From contig NC_079478.1 of NCBI RefSeq assembly GCF_026230105.1, positions 17,871,653-17,935,652 on the forward strand: DNA of 64,000 nt, given 5' to 3'. Both the position numbers and the translations under genes were made by a program. The notes beneath the pieces are model-generated. The model did no database searches, was not told the DNA's origin, and saw only the letters and a program-made list of their open reading frames with translations. The stretch comes from Diorhabda sublineata. Lineage: Eukaryota; Arthropoda; Insecta; Coleoptera; Chrysomelidae. This document shows, in pieces, positions 10,033-23,150 of the stretch (positions within the stretch are counted from its first letter, which is position 1; each line of letters begins with the position of its first letter).

Positions 10033-13000
10033 CTAAAATAACAGAAAATTTAGATCAAACTGCGTTTAGTGAAAATTTCGTCGATTTTTTAAATGAAACT
10101 TTGTAAAGTATTCAGTAGTAGAGTCCTTACCATTCATTTTGTCAAATTCAATACATACGATAAAAACTGTAACGAATGAGCATGTATAATAAATAATACT
10201 AAGTACATGCCAAACATTTAATTTTTTCATTCATTACACATATTCTCGCACTAACTTCACACATATTTTTTCCAATGAATTTGATGTTACTTGGAAATTT
10301 GTGTTCGATATTTTATTTAACGTTTCAACATTCTTCATTCTTCATGTCTTGCTTCAAGTCTGAATGCTTTTATCCTATACTGTTGTATTGCATATACATA
10401 CAAGCATCATTTTTTTAAATAGTTCTCTTTATAATATTGACGCTGAACAAAAACGATTTGGAGATGAATATGTGAAATATAATTAATAAGTAAATAATGA
10501 TGAATGAGTGGAGCAAGCATTTTGTATAATGTAAAATATAATAAAAGAATTGATCATGATAAACGATCACAACCAAAACAAGCAAGGACTTTGAAAAACA
10601 AAGGAAGAGAAGAGAAAAATCGGTAGAACCTCGAATAGTACTCGTATTTATATGAGGATTATCCATGCACAAGAAAAGAAAAATAAATATAAAAGAAAGA
10701 GAGAACAAGAAATTATTGAGTGCAATTTGCCATGCTAGATCAAACATTGTTATGCACACTTGAAATTTTGAACTCTCTGACTTTGAGCTAGTCTTCTAAG
10801 GTTGCACAGTAGGACGGTACCGCTTACAGTTCTTGTGGAACCACATTCAAGGAAATCAATTAGAGACATACGTTGTCTATCCCAAAAGATATTAACCATA
10901 ATCTTCTTTATTATCGTTATTTTGAGAAAATTGTTTGCCACTGGATGGAGTATTAATTTTGAATTTCATAATTGACATATCTTACCTCACGTGTCTTCAG
11001 TTACGATTCACACCTTGGCTGTTGTAGAAATCCACTTTTTTGATGGTTTGTAAGCAATTTTAGTTCCCAAAAAAATTATTTGATTTGGTAATTCTAGCAA
11101 CAAATTTTCTGACAAATATGTGGAAAACTAATTGAAAACTTATTATTGTGAAACAGCCATTTCTTTGTTTGTTAGTTACAATGTCCATTCTTCTCATGCA
11201 CTGAAAGCACCTTTTTCTGACTTAACTTTTTTTTGGTCTCCTCAAATTGTACATTTATTATAATTTATTATGGAAGTGATCCCATTGTGATGATTGGACG
11301 CCGACTGATATGCCGCCTCCGGAGATACCAAAATATACGTTCCTAATTTTCTGAATAGTCCTCTAAGCATGACATTGAACTGAACAGAATATTGATTGGA
11401 AGCAAAAAGAAAGTGATGAATGAAAATAAGAAAATAAAGTGAGGAAGAAAGCAAACTATGGAATTACTCCAATAACATTTGTATTCACCGCCTTAAACCT
11501 GAACTTTTGCCGAGAAAGTACAATTATGTTCAAAATACGTTTCCCAATACCCCTTTATCGTACTAACCTTCTAGACACATCCGCGTTTCTACTGATTCCT
11601 TCTCTGAAAAGATCATAATGCGGATCGGATATTGCAGTACTTTCAAACGGACTATTTTCATTCCTAGGCCAAAAAGAGTCGTTTGTCTGACCAGAAGTAC
11701 TCTTATTAACAAAACTCTGTGGGTTATTGCTATTATTTGAATATTGGGTAATATTCCTGGACATACTAAAAAGTAAAATTGTATAATTAAAACGTGGAAT
11801 TTCATTATTAGTAATTTAGTTAAATCATCAACTTCAAATTTAATTAAATTGGAATTGTTGGAACCGTTGGTTATATTCATATTGAACACACGGTTTAGAC
11901 TACTACTACAACACACCAACACTCACAATTACACTGTCTGACACGCGTTTAGATAACCAACTTATCGTCTTCAGAGACTGAAAGAAACTAAAGATAAACT
12001 GTTTACCTTCAGTCTCTGAAGACCGTTGAGGGAAACTAAAGAAACACTGAGAGAGCTCAGAGAGTCAGAGAAACAAAAGATGAACTGTTTACCTTCAGTC
12101 TCTGAAGATGATAATTTGGTTATAGAAACGCGCGACAGACAGTTTACTTGTGAGTGCTGGTGTAATGGTAGTGTGAATAGTGCGTTAAGGTCTAGAAATT
12201 GTTCCTATCATATGTGAATTTAAAAAAAATTAAAAAAAGATGTTTATTTAACATTAGAACTTAACACGAGACTTTCAACAGAAGAACTAGTCGTATTTTA
12301 GAAAGGTTCTAGAAAAATCCGATTCATAAACTTTACTTTCTGTTTGCCGTTGGCGTTTGCTGTTACAAAATTAAAAACATTGAAATGCGTAAGACCATTC
12401 ATATTTGTCGATTGACGTCGCTGTTTGCTGACCGGTCTGCCATTGGTGACTTTCAACATAAATGAATTTTATCTTTTCCGGTCGTTCGTTCGTAGCAATA
12501 GAAAAGAGCCGTTTACATCCGTTTGCGTTTGTCATGTTTGTTCTTACAAAAAAAACTCGTAATTTTTCATAATATCGACCATAAATACTGGATTATAAAG
12601 AAAACACAAAAATACAGTGGGGTGCGAGGAGCGCATATGCACATTTAGAAAATCTTACGTGCATCTAGCGCACACTACCTTGTCGAATTCAAAAGATCGT
12701 TCGACAAGCGCACAAGAAAATTTGATCTGCCGAAGTGAAGGTTAGGTTAGGTTAGATCTGCTACATCTGGAATACACTCATACGGCGTTGCTTGTAGCAC
12801 ATCGTGTTTGACTGCAGTTGTTTTCAGTGGATCTTTACACTTGCTTCTTCTTTCCTGAACATACTTCCAGTAAATAAACTCTTCAGTTTTACGTCCAATT
12901 AGGTAACGTTGTCCACCTAATATAATTAAAAGTTTTCCTTTAAAACTTGATATCACTTCCATTGTAAGAAATGTATTTAAAAAGAAAAATCACAAAACAC

Positions 13001-16000
13001 CAATATCGAAGAGGCAAGAATATTAATAGATATAGTATATCGGTGCACCAATAATATGTTCACGATTTTAATGTCTACTCTGTGGATGCTAAACAAAATC
13101 AGATGATTTTAATACTAATTTCTACGAATTATCCCAGCAGTTGAAAATCCCCAGAGCTACCTGTAGAATATGTCAAGTTTACCTAGTTAAGGGTATAATG
13201 TAAAATCCCCGTTATAATTTATTTGACTATGGCTATAATTACATTGATGAGAAAGTATTAACTCTTTGTTACTCTGTTGTTAAGTCTTGTATAATTTTTC
13301 TTCTTTTATTTACGGTAATAACCATTTCAAGGTAAATACAGGGATTGCAGATATCGTATATAATCTGTGCGCTCGATGCACGCATTCCAAAATTACACAT
13401 GTCAATAGTTATTTTCCTAACAAGTGCGGAAAGTGATACTTTCCCGCACGCGACTGCAGTTGTCCCGAACGACGCGGAACGGAGTTCGGGCGAGCCGTCA
13501 AGTGCGGGAAAGACACTTTACGCATGAGTTAGGAACATTATTTTTTCTACGACCGTATATACAAAAAATTATTCCAACCCATTTTTATAAAATTATTTTA
13601 TACCAACAAACATAATAATATACAAAACTTTAACTGAAACTACTAATTATTATGAGTATTAATATTGAAAACACAATTTGTTGTATTCTGTAGACTAGTA
13701 AGAATTGCCGGTCTAGTGGAGTTATTTGGTTTCAGCTGGAAGGTAGATGAAGTCGATGAGGATGGCATCGGTTGCAGGTCGCATAAAGATGACGATGACG
13801 GCAACGGTTTTAAGTCATTTGGCAGGTAACAGCTGGGAATTAGTTTCATTTGCAGCCTTCAAAATGGCTTAGGGAAGTTCTTCGTCGGATGAATCCATTA
13901 ATATTATTGTATCGGATTCGGTTTAATGTGGTTTAATTTAGAACAAGATTGCACATATTTGGTCACTTTCAAGACATTTTGAACAACTTTGACGTTTTAG
14001 TTACAATTACATGGTTAAATAAAAAAATATCTGTATTATTTTATATTTTCAAAAAATTAAAAATGCTACAAAAAGCTAGAAAAGGTTTAAATTTTATTTG
14101 ATGGACTATTTCGTAAATATTTATTTACCTGTAGTAACAATAGTTATAATCTCAGAAGTAAAAAACTATCTAATAAGGTCAAAATTTGCATAATTTTACT
14201 TTCCCGCAATAGTGCGGGAAAGTGACACTTTCAAAACTAAAATGCGTGCGGGAAAGTGAGTTAAAACGCACGGTCGTAGAAAAACTAAATTTATAGGTCA
14301 ACGGCAGTGATATCAAGTTTATGAATAGGATGGAGAATTTGTTAAAGAAAGTGAATTTCATGAATTGGCCTTTATACTCGTAAAGTAAGTTCGCTTTTAA
14401 TTTAAAACAAGAACCAGTACAGACAGAGCAAAAAATGACTACTCAATAATCTACCACTCTTAAGTACTATATCCTAACACAGTATTTACATTGAATTGAA
14501 CTATGTGTCACCAATAGGAATAGTTTCAAATATCTCTGCCGTCATTTTACAACATTATCAAAACGATCTTCTTACCGTTGTTACCCATCGCGTTTCACAC
14601 AAGCACTGCGATATACACCCATCAACAACAGCGAACTTAAAATGCCGTAATGTGTTCTTAATAAAAAGATACTTCCATGAATTCATAGAAATGCGATCGT
14701 GACGATCTTGTGGAGAAATTGAACTTAATAGAAGAATATTCCTTGTATAGAAAATTTATTGATATTTGAGTTTGAAATAAAATAAAGAGTTATTCATATG
14801 AAGATTTAGGCTAAGCACAATTTGCTTGAGTTGAAGTTAAAGAAAATCAGAGCTTATCATATTGAATGATATTATATGTTTCAGGGCAGTACGTATCATC
14901 ATTATTTTACTCTATAGTAGTACTATACTAACTTTAAGAAGTAAATAATGAGGTGAATGTGAAAAAAATACCACGGACTTCTTCCTCCTTCAATAGCATT
15001 TTATTTTCAAAATATTGAAATTGTATTATGATACACGATAATGTTATAATTCTATGACAATAGATTAAAAGATTTTTTGAGAATAAAAGCAGAGCTGTTG
15101 GTTCAAATTCCCACAGTTAGGCACTCAAACATATTCAAAATAATCCTTTGACATTGTACATGCAAAACTTAATCTTCTAACTTTCCTACCATCATTATTG
15201 TTATTACATTGGCCGCAAAAAACCATCACTCTCAATTAATTTAAATTGTTAATAATAAGGAAAAGTGAGAATTAAAGTTAAATAAAAATATTTTATTCAA
15301 TGCAAATGATGATAACGAAACTTTGATTTGTTATAGGGGTTACGTAAATACGTAAACTGAGAGAATTTGTAAACTAATAAAATTCATTTATATTTCATTT
15401 AATAAATGAAATATAACAATGGTCATATTCTAACTTTACCTTACCTTAAATCAGGATTGTAATAAGATCCGCTCATATTCATTCTAGGACTTTCGTTCCT
15501 TCCCCAACTTCTCGTGCATGGTTGAGCTTCTTTTTTTCTGCATTGACTAAAATATAAAAATTATGAAAGTTTTTCCGAAACAAAAATGAACAGTTAAAGT
15601 TCAAGCTCTTGTTTATGGAAGTACCTCGACCTATCAAAGGTTATGGACCCACCTTACCCATCTTTTCCCAAGTAGTTCCGAGGTGCCAACATTAGAAAAA
15701 GAAGGTCGAGATAGAGATAGAACTAAAGAATGTTATTATGTAAAATATAAATAGGTATATCAGGAATATTGTTCAAATATTTAATTTAAAATGACACTTT
15801 AATCGTATGTAATCCAAACTTAGCTTTAACAGAAACCACTTCAGAAAGTATTTTAGAGTACTTTTCTTAAGAAACATGTCTACTCGTTTACCCTCAATTA
15901 TTGCATTTAACTCAACAAGAAAATTCACTGCACTCTCCATTCTGTATTTTAATGTTTTATTTACACTCTTTCTATTCGTGTGGTGAATTAATAAATACGT

Positions 16001-19000
16001 TCCCTTATGTTCTTAATTTATTTACATACTACACAATACATTTATAATAATTTACTTATAAATATTTATAAATATCACTTAAACAATTTCTGCGATTACT
16101 TTTACTAATTCGTTCTTTTCACTACGACTATTTATTTAGAACTAAACTAACTGCGTTTACACAAATTATCTATATACTTAAATAAAGTTCTAAAACAAAA
16201 AGAAATAAATAAATAATCTTTGCTAGATTTTATTTGAAAGAAATAATATTAATAAAACGGCCTCTAAAATAAAAAGTTCTAAAGGGAAACATCAAAGGCG
16301 CTTCCGCTATTTATAAAAATGTGAAAGATGCTTCCCGAAAAGCGCCGCGCGAATTCGCCGAATTTTTAAAATTCCATAATAACTGGACAGGGCCGGCCTA
16401 GAGAACCATTTTACGAACTTGTTCGTAACAGTATAAATTAGGGTATTGGAAAAAAAAAGAAACGTTGCTCTCCCCATCTCTCTTTTCGATCTACTCCTGT
16501 GATTGTCGACATACACGGGTGAGAGTCTGGATGATCAAGAATGTAATGAATGATAATTCAAAATATAGGTACAGAATAATTTGATTGCAATAAATAGAAA
16601 AGTTTAATTTTTGTTGGGAGAAAAAGAATTACCACTGATCTTAATGTTAATTTCTTCCTAGCAATTTATGGCGCAACAAGATTGAAGTATCCTTAAACCA
16701 CAAACTTATACTTACAAAACAAAATATTTCTCAAAAAATCACTCAAAACGTCACAAACCACACATAAAGATCCTTTAAGAACTCTAAGAAGTATCGTAAT
16801 TAACCACAAATAAAAGAAATAATCATCAGGCTCCAAATATAAATCTCTTTTATTTTGTCCTATTTAACACCATCCTTCTTATGTTGCCTCTCTTGCACTT
16901 CATTGGCTGAGATTTAAAATCCTTTCGGCCGGTCCATAACCTTTAATAAATCGATGGGAGATACCCGTAATTGTGGCTGTTGATGTATTGATAGTGTATT
17001 CGGATAAGAAATTTCAACTTAGCGACCTCTAAGGGAAATTTTCATTGCTTGTTTATTAAACGAGATCAATGTATATCAACAACAAAATTATAAATATTTT
17101 TGAAATTCCAAATGAGTACTAAAGACTAATATACGTATTTTAAGTAAAATTTTTAAATAACCAGTACTTGATTATATCAATATTCATGACTAAAAAAATT
17201 AACCAAATGCGTACCCTTCAAAACTACAGGACGATATATTTTCCTGAGAGCAAACTTTTTTCATTAGAAACACAGCAGGAGTATAACTGGTTGTAGTTGA
17301 ATTCTGTTGGTTACAGCTGCACATACTGGGAGTTTTTTGGTTTCTGAAACGGTTTTTTGTTAATATTCATATTCTAATATTTTGATTCCAACAAAAAGAT
17401 GAAATCTGTGTTTATATCATACTAATACGCTGCACTAAATTTCCAGTTTAAGTCCGAGAAATAATATATAACACAAAGTCGGTAAAGTAATTTTAACGAC
17501 AGCATAATCTATGAATTACTAAGAGAATATGGACAAGTAATGACAGTTCTCCCTCTCATGAAATGATTAATATTGACAATCTGATTTATTGGACCGAAAC
17601 AAGTGTAGCTCTTCATCTTTCCAAAAAAATCGTAATAACCCATTTTCAAATAGAAATTCTGGTAATATATCTATTTATAGTTAGAGTTCTAAATACGGGA
17701 ACCCAACGATTGTCTTCAAATTTTTACCATAAAACAAAAATCAAGTACAGCTTTCTTATTATCAGAAATTACGTTATTATCAATTGGCAGTAATGGCAGT
17801 GCACGTCGCACATAAAACAACATGTGCGAGCGCGGACGGGGATATGAGCGAAAACCGAAAATGAAGCTCGAGTAGGTGCGTCTCACGTCGAATGCACTAC
17901 CCATTAGAAGCAACTATTTTTAAGACACAATACCCACATATAGTTACCCACACCCGGAAAATAATGGCTATGTTTGGTACAAACTATTTGTGCGGACAAA
18001 CGTTTTCAATAATGAAACTAAGAAAAAATTGTCTTCGTAATAGGCTTTCGGATGACCTCCTTTTTTCATTGTTAACAATTCACCATCAAATTGAGCCGGC
18101 TTATGATGAAGTCATGCAGAAACAAAAGCAGTTCCACATGTCACAAGTTCCTCAAAAGACCAGCGCTCCTCAACCTTTTACTTCGCAGCTAACTTGAGTT
18201 CAATTGATTGCAATTGAAAATGTTATTTTTTAATATTGCACAATAAATTAGTATTTCAGAAAAATTAAAGTAATACTTTTATTTTAGTAAATAATGTAAT
18301 GCTACAACTTGTCCCGCTATATATTTCGTTAACAAATATTGGCACGCGAAGAAAAAAGTTTCCCCATCCCTTCACTAGATGATTGTACATAAAAAGGTTT
18401 TTTGCGTCTCGCAAGAGAAGGGGGTAAAAAAATATTAGTTGTTTACATTTTCCAAAGCGTTCACATAACTTTATACTTTATTAAGGATTTTTACTTCTAG
18501 CAAGGAAAGGGGATGAAAATTTAGTGTCCTTACCACGTATTTTCAACTACTGATATTATGTGCCTTTTTAGATTTAGATTTTTTATGACACACAAAAACT
18601 CCGTAAAATCCTTCATCCAGCACCGTAATACTTTATGCTTTATAATCGTGAAAGAACTATACTTTGTTGTAATAGTTGTAATAAGTTCTTCAATTATAAC
18701 CATTAAAGTTTTGCAGGTAATTCACGAAGAAATCGTCTAACATCTGCACATAATGCTCTGAATTTAATTGTAAGTGTGCGCCCCTTCCATATTCCAATTA
18801 GTAAGTGCCTATAATTCCTAGCACTGATATCGCAGTCCAAACGGATGTTTGTGTTTTGGATTAGTTGCACTCCAGTAGCAGCGATTTTGCTTGTTGACGT
18901 GTCCATTAAGGTGAAAATGAGCTTTATCCGAAGACAAGATGTTTAACAAGTTAAAAACACTCAATCGTTTGGTTTACGTCAAGCCTCTGACCAGCATACT

Positions 19001-22000
19001 TCAATTCTTGCAGTAAACCGAGTAACACTATATACATTTTTGACTGTTCTGAAAGACCCCGGATTCTCGTTTATCCAGTGTTGATCCGGCTTCTTCAAAC
19101 TTCAAACAGTCCACTCCCGAGACACGCAGCATGACCACTAAGTTTCCAATAGACATCGAGCCATCGAGACATCGATCGACATATCTCCCTCACCCCTCCG
19201 TATAGCTGCGTTCACTTAATAAGAAATACAAAGGTGAAGTTTCTTTTCAGACACCTTGTAGCAGCAGCAAATAGTATGTCCAGTATGAATATCACCAAAG
19301 GCTTCAGAAATTTCTTAATTTAATATGAGAAGTTTACAAACTGTTTATACTTCCGAAAGTAACAATATTTGTATGAGACAGATAAAAAAGCCTGCAATTT
19401 CCACGTAACAAGTTCGATTTCTAATACATATTCTCGTATGAACGAGGATGTATTGATATCTAGTTAGCCTAAACCAGTTCCATGCATAAACAAAATATTG
19501 CGTTACCATAGCAACGAACAATAACTTATTAGAAGTGTTAGTGTAAAGTTTTACGTCAAAAAAGTAAACCAGAGTCACAACCAATAAATTAAAAGAAAAA
19601 AGATGTCCACCGAAATTGTGAAAATTGAGCCATCATCGAGTACTGTATTTGAAAGGGTTAAGAGGTAAGCAGATTTACGAAGATATGTTCAATACCCTTG
19701 ATTATCAACGTCTGCATGTGACCGTGAAAAAATGAATTGCAAGCTTCAAATGAGGTAAATTTTCCATTGAAGATGACGACCGATCGGGAAGGCCAGTTTC
19801 TGTGTCAGTCCCTGAAAATATCGATGCAGTTCATGACATGATTTTATCACACCGTCGAATTGGGCTAAAACGGATAAAATCTGAAGCACTGAATATTTCA
19901 TACGAAGCATTTATCATATAGTTCACGTCAATTTGGACATGAGAAAAATTGTTGCAAAATTGATTCCCAAATGTTTGAATGTTGACCAAAAGCGTGCAAG
20001 GGTAGAAGCATCGCGTTCGATATGTGCTCGATTTGAAAACGATGTAGACTTCTTAAACCGCATTGTTACTATGGATGTGACTTGGGTACATTTCTACGAT
20101 CCAGAAACACTCTGGTTCTCCAAGACCTAAGAAGTTTCGTGTCCAAAAATCTGCTGGAAAAGTTCTTGCTTCAGTTTTTTCGGATTACCATGGAATAATC
20201 ATGACTGATTTTTTGGAGATTACTATTCGAACACGCTATTGAAAACAATTAAAGAGAAAACACGCGGAAAGCCACTGCACCCAAATCTCATGTTGCCATG
20301 CAAAAAATTCGTGATTTAGGGATTGAATTACTAAAACACCCCCCTTATTCACCAGATTTGGCTCCGTTCGACTATCATCTCTTTCCTCAACTGAAAAAAA
20401 GTTTTAAAGGTCGTAAATTTTCTTCCAACGAGGAGGTAATAAAAGCTGTGGAGGTCTGGTTTGCAGAGCAAGAAGAAACATTTTTTAGTGGAAAGGTTTA
20501 GAGACGTTGAAGGGTCGCTGTAATAGATGTATCCAATTAAAAGGAGAATATGTTGAGTAATAAAATATTTTGACATTTTGTTTGTTCCTATAGTAGGCTA
20601 AGAATTTTTTAATATATTTTATTTTATAAATATAATTAATCTCCACCAACAAGGGACTAATTTAATTCAACTTACTGGCACTCATCCATTTGTTTTCTAA
20701 GGAGGGTAGAAGATTTAATCAGAAAATTTTTTTGTGCATGGTAGTAAGCTTCTAGATCTTCCATTAACTTCTCAATATCACTTTCATCGTATGGTGTTTG
20801 ACTGGCTGTTTCCATTTGTCTCCCGCATCTGAAACAAAATATGATTTCAAACAGACTCCGCACCGTAAAATTCACACACTTATTTGATGAAATAAGAAAA
20901 TCCATTTGGGAAAAATAGTTGCATTCAAGCCAGTAGCTTGAACATTAAAGAGTACTCAAGTTCGCTGAGTTTAAAGAAAATGCTGCTAGCGAACTGGCGA
21001 TTTTAGCCACTGATACCAACCAACAACTGGACAATGATGTCACCGAGTGACCAATAAGTTACATGAGTTATCTGAGGCTGAGAATTCACCTCGCTATTAC
21101 TTTGACCTATTGATCTATTATGTGGACTGTTCACCAGTCAGATAGCAACGACTTTGCGAAGCTATGCGGCTTACATGTTCTGATTCTAAGGATTGTAGTA
21201 CTGTAGACTTTATTGATAGACAGCTTCGCACAAAAGTGTTCGACTTATTATTTTGGTTTCTTACAGCAACAACTAAAGCTATTGCACACAGACAAAAATC
21301 TGTATATTCTTATGATGCGTTTGTTAACAAAATCAGCAAAAGGGTCTTACTTTGAACTAAAACATTACAAAGCAGCAACTAAACAATTAAATTTCTCTAT
21401 TTTGGCGATGGTTGACAGCCGAAATTTTCCTAAAAATTATTTGAATCGGCTTAATGAATCGCTTCTGTCAACTTTGCTGATGAATATTCTGACAAAATGC
21501 AAAAATAAAGATGCTTTTTTTAGAGGCAGGCAATAGTAGGGGCTTAGCTACATCCAACTATTTTTTTTTAAAACTTTAGCTTGTCTTTGCTTAATGAAAG
21601 GACCTGTTGGCTCCAGTTAGTGGAATAAAAAAGAAATACCTTCGGATTTCAGATCTGGGGTTTTACTACATGTTTCTGATTTCCTTTTGGTGGCCATAAA
21701 GTGGCATGGAGAAGTTCTAATATCGGGAATTATTGCTCACGCGGCTATACGGTATTAGGAATAAAGAGAAGATATTAGTGGGTGAAAATCTCAGATTGCT
21801 GGATGTATACTGGCTCTTCGATGTCTTTTTTCTTTTGACAAATAAATGAAGATGGAGTTTAATGCTATTGTTCAAATTAAGAACCAATATTTGCTCATGT
21901 AGATTTGAGGTTGGAATACCAAGCTTAACAACATCGCTTTCAGATAAGAATTGGTATTTACAAAATTGTATAATGTATTTGAGATAATATCAACAAATAA

Positions 22001-22250
22001 ATATGTATTCTAAAACGACTTACGGTGCAATTGATTGATGATATCCTCTATCCGAAGAATACGTATTAATACTCTGGTCAATTTTGGAAGAATAGCTGGA
22101 AATGTTCGATTTTTTAGCAATAACTATTTCTTGACTCCGGTACTGCGATGGAATTTCTATAACTGTTGTATCATTGTTATCTAAGGTTCCTTTTGGTATT
22201 ATTAGTTTTTGCGTCCTGTTTTTCTTTGATTTGGATCCATTTTTACTCAT
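9867..22250 (-). CDS. gene A: novel modular protein, 5-exon model, 281 aa
   Basis: I do not recognise the family. Exons in order are 22024-22250 (ATG), 20676-20828, 15445-15546, 11568-11765 and 9867-10032 (TAA). All junctions are GT/AG and all introns are phase 2, so the 153-, 102- and 198-base internal exons are each skippable without frameshift. Predicted residues 1-76 are basic and Ser/Lys-rich (MSKNGSKSKKNR start). Residues 77-127 form an acidic then helical segment (DIEKLMEDLEAYYHAQK…LLRKQMDEC). Residues 128-160 carry C-x2-C and a further Cys with basic residues. Residues 162-281 are Asn/Ser-rich and probably disordered. The residue 77-130 module resembles the 3' exons at 2954, 4737 and 6583. 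An AATAAA lies about 130 bases past the stop (complement of 9731-9736). Introns hold mariner, hAT, Tc1, Crypton and foldback elements. No signal peptide or membrane segment is seen. The exon chain is solid by phase; the function is unknown. Confidence 0.7.
11910..12178. repeat. foldback MITE, copy 1 (CTTCAGAGACTGAAG family)
   Basis: The left arm at 11910-11990 and right arm at 12092-12175 are inverted copies of each other (AACACTCACAATTACACTGTCTGAC.. against ..GACAGACAGTTTACTTGTGAGTGCT). The core TCTTCAGAGACTGAA repeats between them in both orientations. Related copies lie at 37028-37110 and 56640-56775. It sits in gene A intron 3, just upstream of exon 4. The 63-codon frame at 12026-12217 lies inside the repeat and is not a gene. 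Confidence 0.75.
12747..12962 (-). pseudogene. FLYWCH-type zinc finger-like fragment
   Basis: A 71-codon frame begins M-E-V-I-S-S-F-K-G-K-L-L-I-I-L-G-G-Q-R-Y and continues …F-I-Y-W-K-Y-V-Q-E-R-R-S-K-C-K. This follows the FLYWCH layout: a strand-rich start with K-G-x-x-L, the Y-W pair, then a cysteine before K/R and a later histidine. The usual first zinc cysteine (YWxC) is replaced by tyrosine and the terminal H-x-H is missing, so metal binding is unlikely. FLYWCH domains occur in insect host proteins and in MULE transposons. It lies alone in gene A intron 3, with a short TTAGG-like run just below its 3' end. The family call is tentative. Confidence 0.4.
13418..14285 (-). mobile_element. Crypton (tyrosine recombinase) deletion derivative, copy 1
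   Basis: On the minus strand, an ATG at 13898 opens a frame M-D-S-S-D-E-E-L-P that stops early, where copy 4 reads on to …A-I-L-K-A-A-N-E-T-N-S-x-L-L-P-A-K. This matches the N-terminus of insect Crypton/DUF3504-type recombinases. It is followed by a Ser-rich tail ending N-C-V-F-N-I-N-x-x-N-N, typical of their C-terminus. The whole catalytic core is missing, so this is an internally deleted, non-autonomous copy. GCGGGAAAGTG motifs in both orientations form hairpins near both ends. It lies in gene A intron 3. The inverted partner is 44990-45793. Confidence 0.7.
17893..18196 (+). pseudogene. hAT transposase C-terminal (dimerisation) fragment
   Basis: The frame reads …I-M-A-M-F-G-T-N-Y-L-C-G-Q-T-F-S-I-M-K…R-N-R-L-S-D-D-L-L, then …I-E-P-A-Y-D-E-V. 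This is the C-terminal hAT dimerisation region as in GTF2IRD2/ZBED-like proteins (M-F-G-S-T-Y-x-C-E-Q-x-F-S…R-x-R-L-T-D). It stops at TGA 18194-18196. The N-terminal BED finger and RNase H-like core are absent upstream. It is embedded in gene A intron 2. A second, distinct fragment of the same domain occurs at 62874-63149. Confidence 0.65.
18700..18960 (-). pseudogene. Tc1/mariner-superfamily transposase fragment
   Basis: On the minus strand, broken frames read S-S-D-K-A-H-F-H-L-N-G-H-V-N-K-Q-N, then a tryptophan/asparagine stretch and later Y-V-Q-M-L-D-D-F-F-V. This follows the insect DDE_3 pattern (S-D-E-A-H-F-x-L-x-G-Y-V-N-K-Q-N-x-R-x-W). Glu is changed to Lys in the first catalytic motif and there are frameshifts. 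It is the same broad family as 41150-42000 but a separate insertion. Confidence 0.6.
19464..20601 (+). mobile_element. mariner element, copy 1 (dead)
   Basis: Ends are tentative, from a weak inverted match (TTAGCCTA…AAACAAAAT at 19464 against its complement ending near 20601). The transposase would start at ATG 19603 (MSTEIVKIEPSS) and end at TAG near 20501. Visible motifs are V-T-M-D-V-T-W-V-H-F-Y-D, where the catalytic Glu-adjacent position is Val (copy 2 has MDETWVHFY), and H-P-P-Y-S-P-D-L-A-P-F-D-Y-H-L-F, the third DD34D aspartate. Several stops, frameshifts and two internal deletions relative to copy 2 make it non-functional. It lies in gene A intron 2, close to exon 2. Confidence 0.85.
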
Positions 22251-22275
22251 TATGAATTTAGAATTTTTCGAAATG

Positions 22276-22285
22276 AAATTTGATG
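22276..22285 (-). promoter_or_regulatory. TCE-like motif upstream of gene A
   Basis: CATCAAATTT on the minus strand ends 26 bases before the gene A ATG. It differs by one missing A from the core of the Drosophila testis translational control element (ACATCAAAATTT, recalled from the Mst(3)CGP genes). In AT-rich DNA a chance match is possible. Confidence 0.25.
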
Positions 22286-22606
22286 ATACATGATTTCAAT
22301 TTATTTTGACTGACATAATTGACATCGTTGTCGTAATCTATACTATTAAGATCATAACAACGTCAGTTTATTTTCAAAGTTTGGTTATGAAAATGAAATG
22401 GGATATTTAAATATGAAATCACCCCCTACAATTTCGTTAAAAACAAGATAAGATGAATAAAATGTTTTATTTAGAAAAAACAAATAAATTTCCAAAGTTA
22501 TTTCAAAAATAAAATATATACCAAGTGGATAACATATTGATAATTGTTTTAAATGAAGCAAATTTCTCTATTTTTACCTTCTAATCTTGAATTATTTAGC
22601 ATAGTA

Positions 22607-23150
22607 TCCTTGTCGTTATGATTTAGAAATGATTGCTTCAATTTTCTTTTAAATATCAATCCAAAATTGAGGTTAAATGTTTTCTGGAACTCCAAAAATT
22701 CTTTGTGCAAGTCCTCCTCGGTCCTCTTACGAAATTTTAAGTAGAAAACAGATGGTTAAAAAGTTGAATCATCTTTTGCATTATTTTCTTTCTAGAGTAA
22801 ATATGTTGTGAAGTCTGCGACTGAGCCTCCTTATGATCCGTAATGATCGATGATCGTTGAATCCAATAAAAAGGTGATATAAAATGATGATATTGATTAA
22901 AAATTGCTACAAATAGATTGTCACCATTATTAAAAATATAAATATGTTTCGTTTCACGTTTATATGATTTTCTTGAGGAATCGTCTTGATTTTAAGTCTA
23001 TTTTGAGACTATTTATCATGTTAAACTGGTTATTAATTCTAATCGTTATGATTAAGAAATGATTGTTCCAATTTTATTTCAAATCCAAAAATATTAGTTA
23101 CTTTAATGTTCTCTTGAACTTCTAAAATTCCCTCTTAAAAGTCTTATTAA
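22607..23150 (+). repeat. pair of diverged direct repeats
   Basis: Bases 22607-22730 and 23035-23145 share the same order of blocks: CGTTATGATT(T)A(A)GAAATGATTG, then CAATTTT..TTT(A)AAT, then CTGGAACT/CTTGAACTTCTAAAATTC. This indicates an old local duplication of about 110 bases. No coding content was seen. Confidence 0.5.

Noticed and set aside
10415..10759. 114-codon minus-strand frame rich in Phe/Ile/Leu
   Set aside because: Low complexity, no start context, lies within gene A intron 4 and has no recognisable domain.
12026..12217. 63-codon plus-strand frame
   Set aside because: Lies inside the foldback MITE arms and reads repeat sequence.
21164..21536. Two overlapping frames upstream of gene A exon 2
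   Set aside because: No family recognised, not linked by splice phase to gene A, and on the opposite strand; probably chance.
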